Assembly: GCA_001487125.1 (NCBI GenBank)
Contig: LN913013.1
Coordinates: 2,211,110 to 2,275,109 of the forward strand
Origin: Gabonibacter massiliensis
GTDB lineage: Bacteria; Bacteroidota; Bacteroidia; Bacteroidales; Marinifilaceae
Direction: 5' to 3'
Length of the DNA: 64,000 nucleotides
Shown here: positions 8,995 to 17,311 of the stretch, in pieces
How the letters are laid out: every line of letters begins with the position of its first letter
How positions within the stretch are numbered: position 1 is the stretch's first letter
The notes under the pieces: model-generated
The model's input: the letters and a program-made list of their open reading frames with translations, nothing else
The model's database searches: none
What the model was told of the DNA's origin: nothing
Made by a program: the position numbers and the translations under genes

Positions 8995-10095
8995 TTAATT
9001 TACGGTTTCTTTTTTCGATGATTTACCAAAATTTTTTGCTATCCAACGGGGAACGATAAAAACGCCTACGAACAGATAAGGATAATAGCTAATCAGACGC
9101 CATAAGATCGCCATCGCGATAGCGACTCCCGCGTTCGGAAGGAATTCTCCGAGGTACTTTGAAAAGACAAATTCCGCAAAACCGCTTCCTCCGGGAGTGG
9201 GACTCACCAACATCATGATCCACATCACGAGTTGTCTTGCGAAGATAAGAAAATGTTGGGCCCAGTCATAACGCCCGAACCAAAAAGCTACTAAAATGGC
9301 ATTTACTACCCAATACCGAGCCGTCCATGAACAAAAGGTAGCCCCGAAAGTCTTTAACCAGAAGCCGAAAGGCATTCTTCGTAATTCAATGGAGTTGCGG
9401 ATGATATCGCTTCCGGCTTCGTTGGCATCGTGTCTCCATTTTCGTAATATTCTCCATTTGAAAAGCTTCATGATCAGAAATTTCAGACCTCTTGGGTTTT
9501 TAAATAGCCCGTAGCTCAAAATGATCAAATAGGCTAATTTGATACCATAACCGATAACGGCAAAGAGAATCAAACTGTCTGCAACGGCTTTGGTTGTATC
9601 CGGCATGTACCATAGAGCCTGATGGTTGACGAATAGCAGAATCAACGGAAACATGATGATAAAGTAGAGCTCGTCTAAAAAAGAGGTGGCCATGACCATG
9701 GCCGAACTTTTCCCTACGCCAATACCCTCTTTATGCACGAATAAAATGGCCAAACTTGTTCCTCCGATAGCTGAAGGGGTAACAGCCGAGGTAAACTCCC
9801 ATAAGAAAATAATCCGTATGGCTTGGATCCATTTCAATCGGCCACCCGAGAGTACGCGAATTCGGATTACGTAACCCAAATCCCGAATGATCATGCATAA
9901 AAAAGCCACGAAAAGCCAGAAAATCGTACTCCAGGTGAAAGTGATCACATCGAAAGCTTTCGGGTCAAATTCCTTGTATAACATATAAGAGACAACAGCT
10001 AACCCGATAATGATCGGATATATGATTTTATACGGGCTTATTTTTTTCGTTAACTGTTTATTCTCTTCCGGATTCTCTTGTGCCATAATCAACAT
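8995..10095 (-). CDS. Lysylphosphatidylglycerol synthase-like flippase-domain membrane protein (UPF0104)
   Basis: Integral membrane protein of 366 residues with about eight hydrophobic helices. It has the family's typical loops: TFTWSTIFWL, SAIGGTSLAILFV in the middle, and VSPTPGGSGFAEFVF near the C-terminus. The PGGSGFAE motif is characteristic of the flippase domain of MprF and of stand-alone UPF0104 proteins. It lacks the soluble aminoacyl-transferase domain, so lipid transport rather than lysyl transfer is expected; the substrate is unknown. A start at 10086 (MAQENPEE) is an equally good reading. It begins the probable operon with the small membrane protein and mutL. Confidence 0.8.
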   Translation of the reverse strand: MLIMAQENPEENKQLTKKISPYKIIYPIIIGLAVVSYMLYKEFDPKAFDVITFTWSTIFWLFVAFLCMIIRDLGYVIRIRVLSGGRLKWIQAIRIIFLWEFTSAVTPSAIGGTSLAILFVHKEGIGVGKSSAMVMATSFLDELYFIIMFPLILLFVNHQALWYMPDTTKAVADSLILFAVIGYGIKLAYLIILSYGLFKNPRGLKFLIMKLFKWRILRKWRHDANEAGSDIIRNSIELRRMPFGFWLKTFGATFCSWTARYWVVNAILVAFWFGRYDWAQHFLIFARQLVMWIMMLVSPTPGGSGFAEFVFSKYLGEFLPNAGVAIAMAILWRLISYYPYLFVGVFIVPRWIAKNFGKSSKKETVN

Positions 10096-10259
10096 TTTGT
10101 CGATGCTAAATTACTAAAAAAAGTTCAATGGCGTATTATATATTTTTGCATTTACCCGAAAGTTTTTGTGTATTATACTACCCCATTTTTCATTTTCAGT
10201 TGTTATATAGTAAAACCAAGGGGCAAAATGATAAGTTGTATTATTTATTTAACTGGACT

Positions 10260-10994
10260 ATGGGAAAATGGATTTGGTTTTTAATGGTGTTCACCTTAAA
10301 TAGTTGTTAGTTTGACCGAACAATAGAAATTCGGTTGAGTGGGAGTCAAATAATATGTCTGGCTTCATTATTTTTTCTATTTTTTACGTTTATCTGGTGG
10401 ATATGGAAGAAACAGAAACCTGAGATAGATAAGCATATCAATTTTATTAATATATTAAAAAAAGAAAATTGGTTTATACTGGAACAAAACCATAAGTTAA
10501 GTCAACATTCTTCTTGTCAAGCCGATCGGATAAGACAATTGCATGTAGTTTTAGAAAATCGTCTGGGGAGTTTGCGGCATTTGTTGAAGTTGGGTTCTAT
10601 TTATGAAAACAAATCAGAGATTTTTTATAAAAAATTTCGAGAGCATGTATGCTTGGAAGCGAAAACTAAGACTGCTTTTACTGATTTATACGAATTGACA
10701 AATTTGTATTGTAATGGAGTCATAGAATATCTCAAAAAGAATTATCCGCTATTGAACGATGAAGATCTTCGTTTGTGTTGTATGATTGCTTTAGGATTTT
10801 CTTCGCAAGAAATTCGATTGATTTTTAGCCATACTAATAGACAGTATCTATACGAAACGTTCAAAACTTCGAGCAAAATTAGGATTATCTCCGGAAATAA
10901 ATATGGAAACTTTTATACACAATATGATTATAAAATTAGGTTTAAATATATCATAAGTGTTATATTGTCAGGGTGTTGTGCGTGTTATTTTTAG
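10260..10994 (+). pseudogene. Broken remnant of a signal peptide/TM/HTH-type regulator
   Basis: An ATG at 10260 opens a lipoprotein-like signal peptide (MGKWIWFLMVFTLNSC) that meets a TAG stop at 10308. The same frame continues without a further stop through a transmembrane segment, a coiled-coil-like stretch and a C-terminal piece (LNDEDLRLCCMIALGFSSQEI). That piece resembles the LuxR-like end of Bacteroidetes membrane regulators, which normally have a signal peptide, TPR repeats, a TM helix, a coiled coil and an HTH. Here the TPR part is missing and the signal peptide is cut off by the stop. The downstream part could start only from a TTG at 10335. A shortened but active protein cannot be excluded. 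Confidence 0.5.
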
Positions 10995-11504
10995 TATGTT
11001 TTTGGTTTCTATATGCTTGTGTTGGTTGATTGTGGGGTATTAGAAATTTATTTTTAATAACAATTGATTATTAATCGGTTATGCTTAGGACTATAAGGCT
11101 ATAAAATATGTAATATTATTGGAATTATTTTTGAATTAAAATAATTTTATAATGGATATGTGGTTCTGTAAAAATCATGAAAGAGTATTTTGGGATTCGC
11201 CTTCTAAATAAAATGCTCACCCAAATATAGAAAATAGAGTTTGTGTAGACTCTATCTGTTTTATTAATTTGAAAGAAGGCATAAAAAGATAATGAAAAGC
11301 ACGATAATTTCAAAGTCTCATAAAATGGGGTGATAGATTTTATTGAAAGTCGCTTTAGGTGAAGTAGCGATAAGCAGTGCAGCAATACCAATAACGATAG
11401 ATTTATCGAAAAAACTGTATGAAATAATTGGTGCGGATATCGAAAAGCAATACGAGTAGATTTTTTTAATACATAAAACGATGGCTATATGATAAATGGA
11501 AGAC
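10995..11504. other. AT-rich gap with a possible gene fragment
   Basis: About 500 bases with no complete gene. At 11337-11459 (+) a 40-codon open stretch reads like protein (LLKVALGEVAISSAAIP, then DLSKKLYEIIG) and ends in TAG, but a stop lies directly before it and no good start is present. It may be the 3' remnant of a lost gene. Overlapping minus-strand frames look like chance. Confidence 0.4.
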
Positions 11505-12056
11505 TTACCAAAAAACTTCATACATGAGAAACTTCTCATTTTCTAAAGGAATGATCATATATATTCGTTTGAAATAAACCCGTAAATCCCAGGAATCGGG
11601 AGCAATAAGATCTATACTGTCATTTGTTTCCCGGAATCTGGCGAGCCGGCGTGGAAATTCCCGTTCGTAAAAGTCCATCAACTCTTTACGGGTAGTGAGT
11701 ATTTTTCCTTCTAAATCTTGCGAAGACAAAGTTAATCTTTTTTTATTTTTTGGTGCAAATCGTTTTCTGACTGCTAAAAGGACAGAATTATCTCCATTCT
11801 TTAAAACTTTTTTTTCTTCTTCCGTAAATGGACGTAGCAGCCATTGTATGTCTGTGTCGTATCGAAATTGTAAGGTGTCGGTGCGATCGAATAGCAGATA
11901 TAGCGTATCTCCTCGTTGATAAAAAGGGTCTCCTGATTCCCGAACTTCTTTACTTAATCTGACTTTCCAGTCTTGTTTGTTTTCTTTTTTTACCGTCTGG
12001 GCATTTATTTCTGGGTAAATAAAAAGAATTATAAAAATGACTAAGTATTTTTTCAT
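11505..12056 (-). CDS. Small secreted protein of unknown function
   Basis: 183 residues from the ATG at 12056, which lies two bases after the stop of the metalloprotease gene; the frame could open earlier at 12077. It has a clear signal peptide (MKKYLVIFIILFIYPEINAQ) with cleavage expected after NAQ. The mature part is soluble, charged and free of Cys, with a beta-rich start (RGDTLYLLFDRTDTLQF) and a helical middle rich in Lys and Arg. No known domain was recognised. Close coupling to the predicted lipoprotein metalloprotease upstream suggests a joint role in the envelope. Confidence 0.65.
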   Translation of the reverse strand: MKKYLVIFIILFIYPEINAQTVKKENKQDWKVRLSKEVRESGDPFYQRGDTLYLLFDRTDTLQFRYDTDIQWLLRPFTEEEKKVLKNGDNSVLLAVRKRFAPKNKKRLTLSSQDLEGKILTTRKELMDFYEREFPRRLARFRETNDSIDLIAPDSWDLRVYFKRIYMIIPLENEKFLMYEVFW

Positions 12057-12058
12057 AA

Positions 12059-13603
12059 TTAATGTTCTTGTGTACATATTCTTTTGGCATTTTCCAAATA
12101 ATTCAAATATAGCTCATTTAGAGTCTCTCTCTTTTCTTTTGAGATTTTTTTCCATCCTTCTGATTCTACTAAGACTAATTTATTGTCTTTTAAATCTTGG
12201 AAATGTGTTAATCCTTGCCAAGCAATGGATCTACAAGTAGATATATTTGTGTTGGGATCTATTTCATGTAAAGCTTTTGCAATAATATCAACGAAGTATT
12301 CTGACATATATTGATGATGAGCTGTAGCGTTATAATAATATTTTTTGTAAAAATAACATAAAGTTGGGAAACTTTGATTATCCAATGCTTTCCCTAACTC
12401 TATAAAGTCTTTGTCTGATATAGATCCTGGATTGTGTGATTTTAGGGATAGTAATTGAGCATATATTTTAGCATGAATAGCCTCATGAATAATTGTTTTT
12501 GCGACCATTAAAGGTGGACTGTTCATTAAATTGATTTCATTGAGTATTATAGTAAACCAGTAATGATTCATTTCTGATATTAATTCTCCATTAATATTTT
12601 GGGGCATTCCTTCTAATTTCCATCTTAAATGAGCGATGGAATTTTCTTCAATAAAATGTTCAATCAATTTTTTGAAAGTTTCACTTTTACTATTGACTTT
12701 AGTGTAAATGCAATCAATATAATCGTTTTCTTTTAAATTATCGATATCTATTATAGGTGTATTAGTTGTGCCTCCATCAATTTCTGCATTTTGTGTAGGA
12801 GGTAAAAGAATATTTGTTGTACATCTTGTCCATCCTCGAGAGCTATAAAAGTCAATGAATGATTCTTTTAATTCACCTATGTATTGACAAATGCTACTTC
12901 CATTGTATCCGAATGTATTTATTTCGTGTGTGACAAATTCTAAATTTGCATTTATTGCGTAGAAATAATCTCCTGCTACGCGAGATACGGGCTCAAAAAT
13001 TTCATAAATACGAGCATAATTAAATAGAGGGTTGCTATGTTGTAAATAAAACTTTATCATTTGCCGATATTTATCCAAATCTAATCTAAATTCTAAATAC
13101 TGATTAGCAGAACATTCGTTCTCTGTGCAAATACTCCAAGCATTTCTCCACATTTGACGTGTATCGCAAACCCATGATCCAGAGGCATCTGGATTATAAT
13201 AACATGTCCCCCACGAATGGATTGTCCTTGACCGTGAAGTATTGTTTATATGGAATAACATATAGCTGAAAAGGTTGTAACATTCATATCTATTGATTAA
13301 TGAATCGATATCGGGAAAGAGGTCATTCAGTTGTGGTATTTTTTGATTAATATTGGTAGTATCTCGTGAGATTCTATCTCTCGTTTGCTCGTATTTTTGA
13401 CAGATGTCTTTGAAAAACGGATCTTGAACCAATACTTTGTAAGTATCTTGATCTATTGTGAAGAAATCTTTCAAATATTGGGTGGTACTATCCTGTTTGT
13501 CTTGGATGTTGTTGACTTCTGAAAAATCTTCTGTTTGATAACAGGAGTGTATTAATAGGAGTAATACAAGTAGAATGGACAAGATTAAGTATGTTTTTTT
13601 CAT
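12059..13603 (-). CDS. Predicted lipoprotein with HExxH zinc-metalloprotease motif
   Basis: 514 residues with a lipoprotein leader (LLLLIHSC, lipid Cys about 21). The N-terminal half is helical and of unknown type. Near the C-terminus lies a gluzincin-like signature HEAIH, with His373, Glu374 and His377. A later His/Glu-rich segment (AHHQYMSEYFVDIIAKAL) could supply the third metal ligand. A comparable HE(x)2H ... HxxMxExYV arrangement occurs in uncharacterised Bacteroidetes lipoproteins; this is a family resemblance from memory, not a search result. It is transcribed together with the small secreted protein that follows. Low GC content and its position beside a broken regulator suggest accessory DNA. 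Confidence 0.65.
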   Translation of the reverse strand: MKKTYLILSILLVLLLLIHSCYQTEDFSEVNNIQDKQDSTTQYLKDFFTIDQDTYKVLVQDPFFKDICQKYEQTRDRISRDTTNINQKIPQLNDLFPDIDSLINRYECYNLFSYMLFHINNTSRSRTIHSWGTCYYNPDASGSWVCDTRQMWRNAWSICTENECSANQYLEFRLDLDKYRQMIKFYLQHSNPLFNYARIYEIFEPVSRVAGDYFYAINANLEFVTHEINTFGYNGSSICQYIGELKESFIDFYSSRGWTRCTTNILLPPTQNAEIDGGTTNTPIIDIDNLKENDYIDCIYTKVNSKSETFKKLIEHFIEENSIAHLRWKLEGMPQNINGELISEMNHYWFTIILNEINLMNSPPLMVAKTIIHEAIHAKIYAQLLSLKSHNPGSISDKDFIELGKALDNQSFPTLCYFYKKYYYNATAHHQYMSEYFVDIIAKALHEIDPNTNISTCRSIAWQGLTHFQDLKDNKLVLVESEGWKKISKEKRETLNELYLNYLENAKRICTQEH

Positions 13604-13958
13604 GACAACGGATTATTATACGACGCATGTAAATATAACAACATTAATGTAGATTGCAATATAACGTGTATGATGCTTCACAAAAAAATATTTATTTTAA
13701 TAATTTAAAAAGTGACAAAAATTAATATTGTGGATTGTATCGCTCGTGTTGCACATGAATTTTTAGCGGCAAGCTTTTAAAGAACATTTTACCGGAAGTT
13801 AAATTTGATTAATAATCGGTAGGTTGTTTATAAGAATTTGGAAAATCTCTAATTCTGTTTTTACAATCAAGGTTTCACTAAACTTGCGATCGAGAGGTGT
13901 CGTCGTAGATGTCTGTTTCATAGATATTTAGTGACAGAATATGCTCCGTGATTTATAA
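13604..13958. other. Gene-free AT-rich gap
   Basis: About 350 bases between the metalloprotease gene and the tRNA terminator. A short open piece near 13730-13785 (+, VDCIARVAHEFLAASF) and another near 13840-13950 look faintly protein-like but are broken by stops. They may be decayed coding DNA or chance. Confidence 0.3.
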
Positions 13959-13990
13959 ATAAAAACAACCTCTTGCTAATCAGGAGGTTG
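13959..13990 (-). terminator. Rho-independent terminator of tRNA-Ala
   Basis: On the minus strand CAACCTC and GAGGTTG form a seven-pair stem with an 11-base loop, followed by TTTTTAT. It lies about 10 bases after the 3' end of the tRNA. Confidence 0.8.
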
Positions 13991-14000
13991 CTTGTGCCTG

Positions 14001-14074
14001 TGGAGAATAACGGAATCGAACCGTCGACCTTTTGACTGCCAGTCAAACGCTCTAGCCAACTGAGCTAATTCCCC
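14001..14074 (-). tRNA. tRNA-Ala (anticodon GGC)
   Basis: 74 bases fold into a full cloverleaf. The acceptor arm GGGGAAT pairs with ATTCTCC and contains a G3-U70 wobble, the hallmark of alanine tRNAs. The anticodon stem TTTGA/TCAAA encloses the loop CTGGCAG, giving anticodon GGC, which reads GCC and GCU. The T arm has the loop TTCGATT. The 3' CCA is not encoded. It is followed by a terminator. The region upstream of the tRNA (14.1-16.5 kb) differs in base composition. Confidence 0.95.
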
Positions 14075-14826
14075 GTTTGCGCTGCAAATATAGATAAAAA
14101 TCCGGAAATATGAAATTCAGGAGAGAAGAATTTCTTATTTTAAATGCGTAGCTCCCGTTTTGATCTACAACGAACAATAATTAATACAAATTTACCAGGT
14201 ATTGACAAGCGGTTTTCATTCTATATAAAAGAGAAGAAAACTAAATTAAACCTTTTTCAAGCAAACAACTGGAAGGAAAATCGGGTGCGGCTCAATAGCC
14301 AAAACTACGTCCCGAGATTGACTTTTTTCATTGGGATATATAGGGGGCTACGGAGAAAAATTCCGATTTAGTCCAATGAAAAACAATCTTAATATGGCCG
14401 GCTGAACAGCTTCATTCTTTCCTGACGTAACAATGCTATAAAAGGTAAAATCTTCCTTTTCCCCTATTGTCGGCTACCAGTTTTCGCACTGTGTAGGCGT
14501 AAGCTAAATTTCGGATAAGTAAAAAGCATTCTGCCTATCCGTTTGCCATTCCATAATCGACTCTACATCGGACAATCTTACCGCCTCTTCTTACAGATTG
14601 TATGATAACTTTTCCGACGGCGAATGTCAGTCTGGGTGTTAGGCTCCCCGAAAGAGTTTTCGTGTATATCGGGAAAGCCCGAACAAAAATAGCTTTGGCA
14701 AACGCCTAATACAAGGAACTGTACCAACCGCCGAAGGCTATCCGATAAAAATGTCATTATAAGAGTCGTATGGTCCTATTCGCCTATAAAAATCAGCAAT
14801 GTTTTCTGTCATAAATATTTGTACTT
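14075..14826. other. Gene-free gap between tRNA-Ala and ogt
   Basis: About 750 bases with no convincing gene. On the minus strand at roughly 14400-14815 there are short protein-like stretches interrupted by stops (MTENIADFYRRIGPYDSYND, then VRLSDVESIMEWQTDRQ). This could be decayed coding DNA. A 75-codon plus-strand frame at 14144 has no recognisable content. No direct repeat of the tRNA end was noticed. Confidence 0.35.
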
Positions 14827-15336
14827 TTATCGAAATGAGCGTTCCATCTCCAGCAAACCTTGTTTGGCATCAAGGCCTCCGCCGTAGCCGGTCAGCTTGT
14901 GGTTGCTGCCGATGACCCGGTGGCAAGGCACGAATATGGAGATGGGGTTGGTGGCATTGGCCGAGGCGACGGCACGCACGGCTTTCGGATTGTGGATGCG
15001 GCGGGCAAGTTCGCCGTAGGAGATGGTCGTACCGTAAGGGATTTTCATCAGTTCCTCCCATACGGTGCATTGGAACTCCGAGCCGGTAAAAACAATAGGA
15101 ATGTCGAATGTCTTGCGATGTCCGGCGAAATACTCGTCGAGTTCTTCGATTGTCCGTTGGATAACCTCAGACGTTCCCTCTTCATACTTCGCGTTCAGGT
15201 GCCGCTGTATGCGGCGGTCGATTGTCGAGCGGCGTTTCTCCACGACCCAGTCGCAGATGCACAGCTTGTCGCCGTAAGAGCCGACCATCATCTCGCCCAC
15301 GGGCGATTGATAGCGTGTAATTTTTATGGTTCCCAT
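14827..15336 (-). CDS. ogt: Methylated-DNA--[protein]-cysteine S-methyltransferase
   Basis: Suicidal repair protein that transfers the alkyl group of O6-alkylguanine to its own Cys. 169 residues from the ATG at 15336, which is preceded by an unusually good ribosome site (AAAGGAA). The family core is complete: FQCTVWEELMKIPYGTT, the helix RAVASANATNP, and the active site FVPCHRVIGS. The open frame runs upstream to 15429 and includes residues that look like the end of an Ada zinc domain (AGFRPCKICM), but these appear to be fossil sequence. GC content and codon use are clearly higher than in neighbouring genes. Confidence 0.9.
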   Translation of the reverse strand: MGTIKITRYQSPVGEMMVGSYGDKLCICDWVVEKRRSTIDRRIQRHLNAKYEEGTSEVIQRTIEELDEYFAGHRKTFDIPIVFTGSEFQCTVWEELMKIPYGTTISYGELARRIHNPKAVRAVASANATNPISIFVPCHRVIGSNHKLTGYGGGLDAKQGLLEMERSFR

Positions 15337-15547
15337 ATCGTTCCTTTTATTGTCATAATATTCTTTCATGCATATTTTGCAGGGTCTGAATCCGGCACGC
15401 GGGGCCTCTTCGCTCTCCCGTACGTTCATCGACAGCAGTTTGCCCTCTTCATTCCGTCGGGCCGAACGGTTCGAGATAACGTTTTTTACCTGCTGCGGTG
15501 GGCGCCACTTCGAAGAGTACGACCACTTTGTTCTTACTCGCTTTCAT
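15337..15547 (-). pseudogene. Fossils of an antibiotic-biosynthesis-monooxygenase-like gene and an Ada zinc-domain gene
   Basis: An ATG at 15547 opens a 32-codon frame (KVVVLFEVAPTAAGKKRYLE) that matches the start of small ABM-family monooxygenases and stops early at 15449. In another frame, just downstream, EEGKLLSMNVRESEEA looks like the middle of the same family. It runs directly into AGFRPCKICMKEYYDN, which looks like the end of an Ada metal-binding domain. The arrangement is best explained by deletions that fused remnants of two genes ahead of ogt. Homology is inferred by eye. Confidence 0.5.
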
Positions 15548-15562
15548 GATTTTTGCTATTTT

Positions 15563-16210
15563 TTATGGTTCCTCCACGATTTTTATGGCCGTTCGCCGGG
15601 CGCTTTTCAGGTCGCCGGCAGCGATATGTTTCAGCAGTTTTTCGTGGGAGGCTTGCGAATCGGCGAAACACGCCGTGCTTTCATAAATGCGGTTGAATTC
15701 GAACAGCAGATGTCTGGATGCGGAGCGATAGATGTCGGCCAATATCCGGTTGTGGGTGGCATCGGCAATGGCGATATGGAAATTCAGGTCGGCTTCGATG
15801 CACGCCTCCAGCGCCCCCCTTTCCGCATGCGCTTTTCTTGTTTCGAGCGCAAGCCGCATGCGTTGTATATCCCTTTCGGTTCGCCGAGCCACGGCTTTCT
15901 CCACGATGGCGATATCCAGAATTTTTCTCACCTCGTCGAGCTCCGTGCGGTCGGCCGCGTTTATTCTCATACCGAGGCGGTCGTCGTCCGACGGTTCGGC
16001 GACGAAAGTTCCTGCGCCCTGCCGCACGCGAATAATTCCCGTGTTTACCAGCAATTTCACCGCTTCCCGCACGCTCGACCGCCCCACGCCGAACGCTTTC
16101 ATCAGTTCCGGTTCGGTCGGGAGCTTGTCGCCCGGTCCATAAGTGCCCTCCGTGATTTTTTGTTTTATTTCTTCGGCAACCCTGTCGGCCAAAGACTTTT
16201 TATCTACCAT
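15563..16210 (-). CDS. GntR-family transcriptional regulator, FadR/FCD subfamily
   Basis: 215 residues from ATG 16210; ATG 16219 is also possible. The N-terminal winged helix has the GntR signature: LADRVAEEI, GPGDKLPTEPELM, FGVGRSSVREA and VRQGAGTFV. The C-terminal all-helical FCD ligand domain shows the metal/ligand residues of the subfamily (DLNFHIAIADATHNRI and a late SHEKLLKHI). Effectors are usually carboxylic acids; none can be inferred here. The gene is GC-rich like ogt, and a gene that once followed it is now a fossil, so its regulatory target may be lost. Promoter and operator candidates lie upstream. Confidence 0.9.
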   Translation of the reverse strand: MVDKKSLADRVAEEIKQKITEGTYGPGDKLPTEPELMKAFGVGRSSVREAVKLLVNTGIIRVRQGAGTFVAEPSDDDRLGMRINAADRTELDEVRKILDIAIVEKAVARRTERDIQRMRLALETRKAHAERGALEACIEADLNFHIAIADATHNRILADIYRSASRHLLFEFNRIYESTACFADSQASHEKLLKHIAAGDLKSARRTAIKIVEEP

Positions 16211-16233
16211 TATATGCATCTTAAATTAATCAT

Positions 16234-16246
16234 ATCATCAGATGAT
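16234..16246. promoter_or_regulatory. Candidate GntR autoregulatory operator
   Basis: A perfect inverted repeat, ATCATC-A-GATGAT, centred at 16240. It lies at the predicted transcription start of the gntR gene, where an autorepressor would block initiation. Confidence 0.45.
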
Positions 16247-16249
16247 TTG

Positions 16250-16280
16250 CAAAGGTACGTTTTTTTACGGAGAAACCAAA
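16250..16280 (-). promoter_or_regulatory. Bacteroidetes promoter of gntR
   Basis: On the minus strand a TTTG (16280-16277) is followed after 19 bases by TACCTTTG (16257-16250). This fits the -33/-7 arrangement of Bacteroidetes promoters. The predicted start falls near 16244, about 30 bases before the coding start and within the inverted repeat. Confidence 0.6.
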
Positions 16281-16574
16281 TCGGATGAATCTGTTTTTTC
16301 AGTCGGCTCTGGAAATTCGGTCGGATATGCTGTTTCTCGGCGCCCGTACCAAGAATCATATGTTTGGAATCCGGTTGTCGGAGGAACAACGATTATTTCG
16401 TTCGAGGCGGGACGAGTCCTTGTTGTACTGCTTCTGGGTGAATGCCGAAAGCGAGGTGCGGATTATATTTTTGTAGACTGATTTATGGGCGCAATAGTGG
16501 AGTAATTGAAATGTAAAGTTGTCATATATTTTATTTTTGTAAATGTAAGTTGTATATTTGCTCCAAAGAGTTTA
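16281..16574. other. Intergenic region before the ECF sigma gene
   Basis: About 300 bases with only short, unconvincing open frames. The right end carries TATTTTTG (16532) and TATATTTG (16553), two candidate -7 elements for the sigma-factor gene. The GC-rich patch ends near 16230-16480. Confidence 0.4.
16553..16560 (+). promoter_or_regulatory. Candidate -7 element (TATATTTG) for the ECF sigma gene
   Basis: Matches TAnnTTTG and lies 14 bases before the ATG at 16575. An alternative match, TATTTTTG, lies at 16532-16539. No clear -33 element is seen for either. Confidence 0.35.
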
Positions 16575-17126
16575 ATGATGGCGTGTATTAAGGGCAAAAA
16601 TGGAGCAATGGATTACGTGTGGATTTTTGAGCAATATTACCGGGGATTGGCTTATTTTGCCTACCGGTTGTTGAAGGATAGAGAGGCGGGAGAGGATGTG
16701 GTTCAGGATGTTTTCGTAATGTTGTTTGAGAAAGGAGTTCCTTTTGAAAAATCCGGTGTGTTAAAATCTTTCCTCTATATTACCGTTCGAAATCGTTGTT
16801 TAGATTATCTGAAACATCAAAAAGTGATAGAGAAACACCGGGCCGAATTGCTTTTAGCCGGCGGAGAGCCTTCTCGCGATTCGATATGGGCTGCTCTTGT
16901 CGAGTCCGAAACCTTATCTATCATAAAAAAGGCCATTGATCAATTACCCTGTGAATGTGCAAAAGTTATGCGTTTGTCTCTTTCGGGATATAATAGTACC
17001 GAGATAGCTGAAAAATTGGATGTAGAACCCAGTACCGTCCGGGCTCAAAAGCAACGGGGGCTTTTATTACTGAAAAAATATATTCCGCAACATCTTTTTG
17101 TTTTCGTGTTCGGAGGTATGATTTGA
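16575..17126 (+). CDS. RNA polymerase ECF sigma factor, FecI-like
   Basis: 183 residues from the first ATG of a double Met. Region 2 (FEQYYRGLAYFAYRLLKD, then AEDVVQDVF-like AGEDVVQDVFVMLFE) and region 4 (LPCECAKVMRLSLSGYNSTE, then STVRAQKQRGLLLLKK) are both complete. This is the Bacteroidetes FecI-like type encoded beside FecR and SusC. It is expected to direct RNA polymerase to the downstream SusC operon when released by the anti-sigma factor. A reading from a TTG at 16506 would include the promoter candidates and is not favoured. Confidence 0.92.
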   Translation: MMACIKGKNGAMDYVWIFEQYYRGLAYFAYRLLKDREAGEDVVQDVFVMLFEKGVPFEKSGVLKSFLYITVRNRCLDYLKHQKVIEKHRAELLLAGGEPSRDSIWAALVESETLSIIKKAIDQLPCECAKVMRLSLSGYNSTEIAEKLDVEPSTVRAQKQRGLLLLKKYIPQHLFVFVFGGMI

Positions 17127-17311
17127 AAATAGTTATCGGAGATTCGATGACGGAGTCTCTCGATTGTAAGATTTCTTTCATGTCGTCCATTTTTGACGGA
17201 TAGCACTTTAACCCCATCCCCGGGTGCTGTCATTCAATGTTGAATGTTAAAATTGAATTTTTTTTAGTCACTTATCGGGATATAATCGTTTTGTATATAA
17301 AATGGCAAAAT

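Noticed and set aside
14144-14371. 75-codon plus-strand frame next to the tRNA
   Set aside because: No recognisable domain, no promoter or ribosome site, and low-complexity basic composition.
14860-15549. Plus-strand open frame of 229 codons opposite ogt
   Set aside because: Shadow of the well-supported ogt gene; its composition has no protein-like pattern.
15368-16288. Long plus-strand open frame of 306 codons opposite gntR and ogt
   Set aside because: Antisense to a clear GntR-family gene and to ogt; long empty frames are expected in GC-rich DNA.
16242-16481. Two short overlapping plus-strand frames before the sigma gene
   Set aside because: They overlap the gntR promoter region and show no protein-like features.
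14001-16500. Intact mobile element at the tRNA
   Set aside because: No integrase, transposase, relaxase or duplicated attachment site was found; only base composition and gene fossils suggest past transfer.
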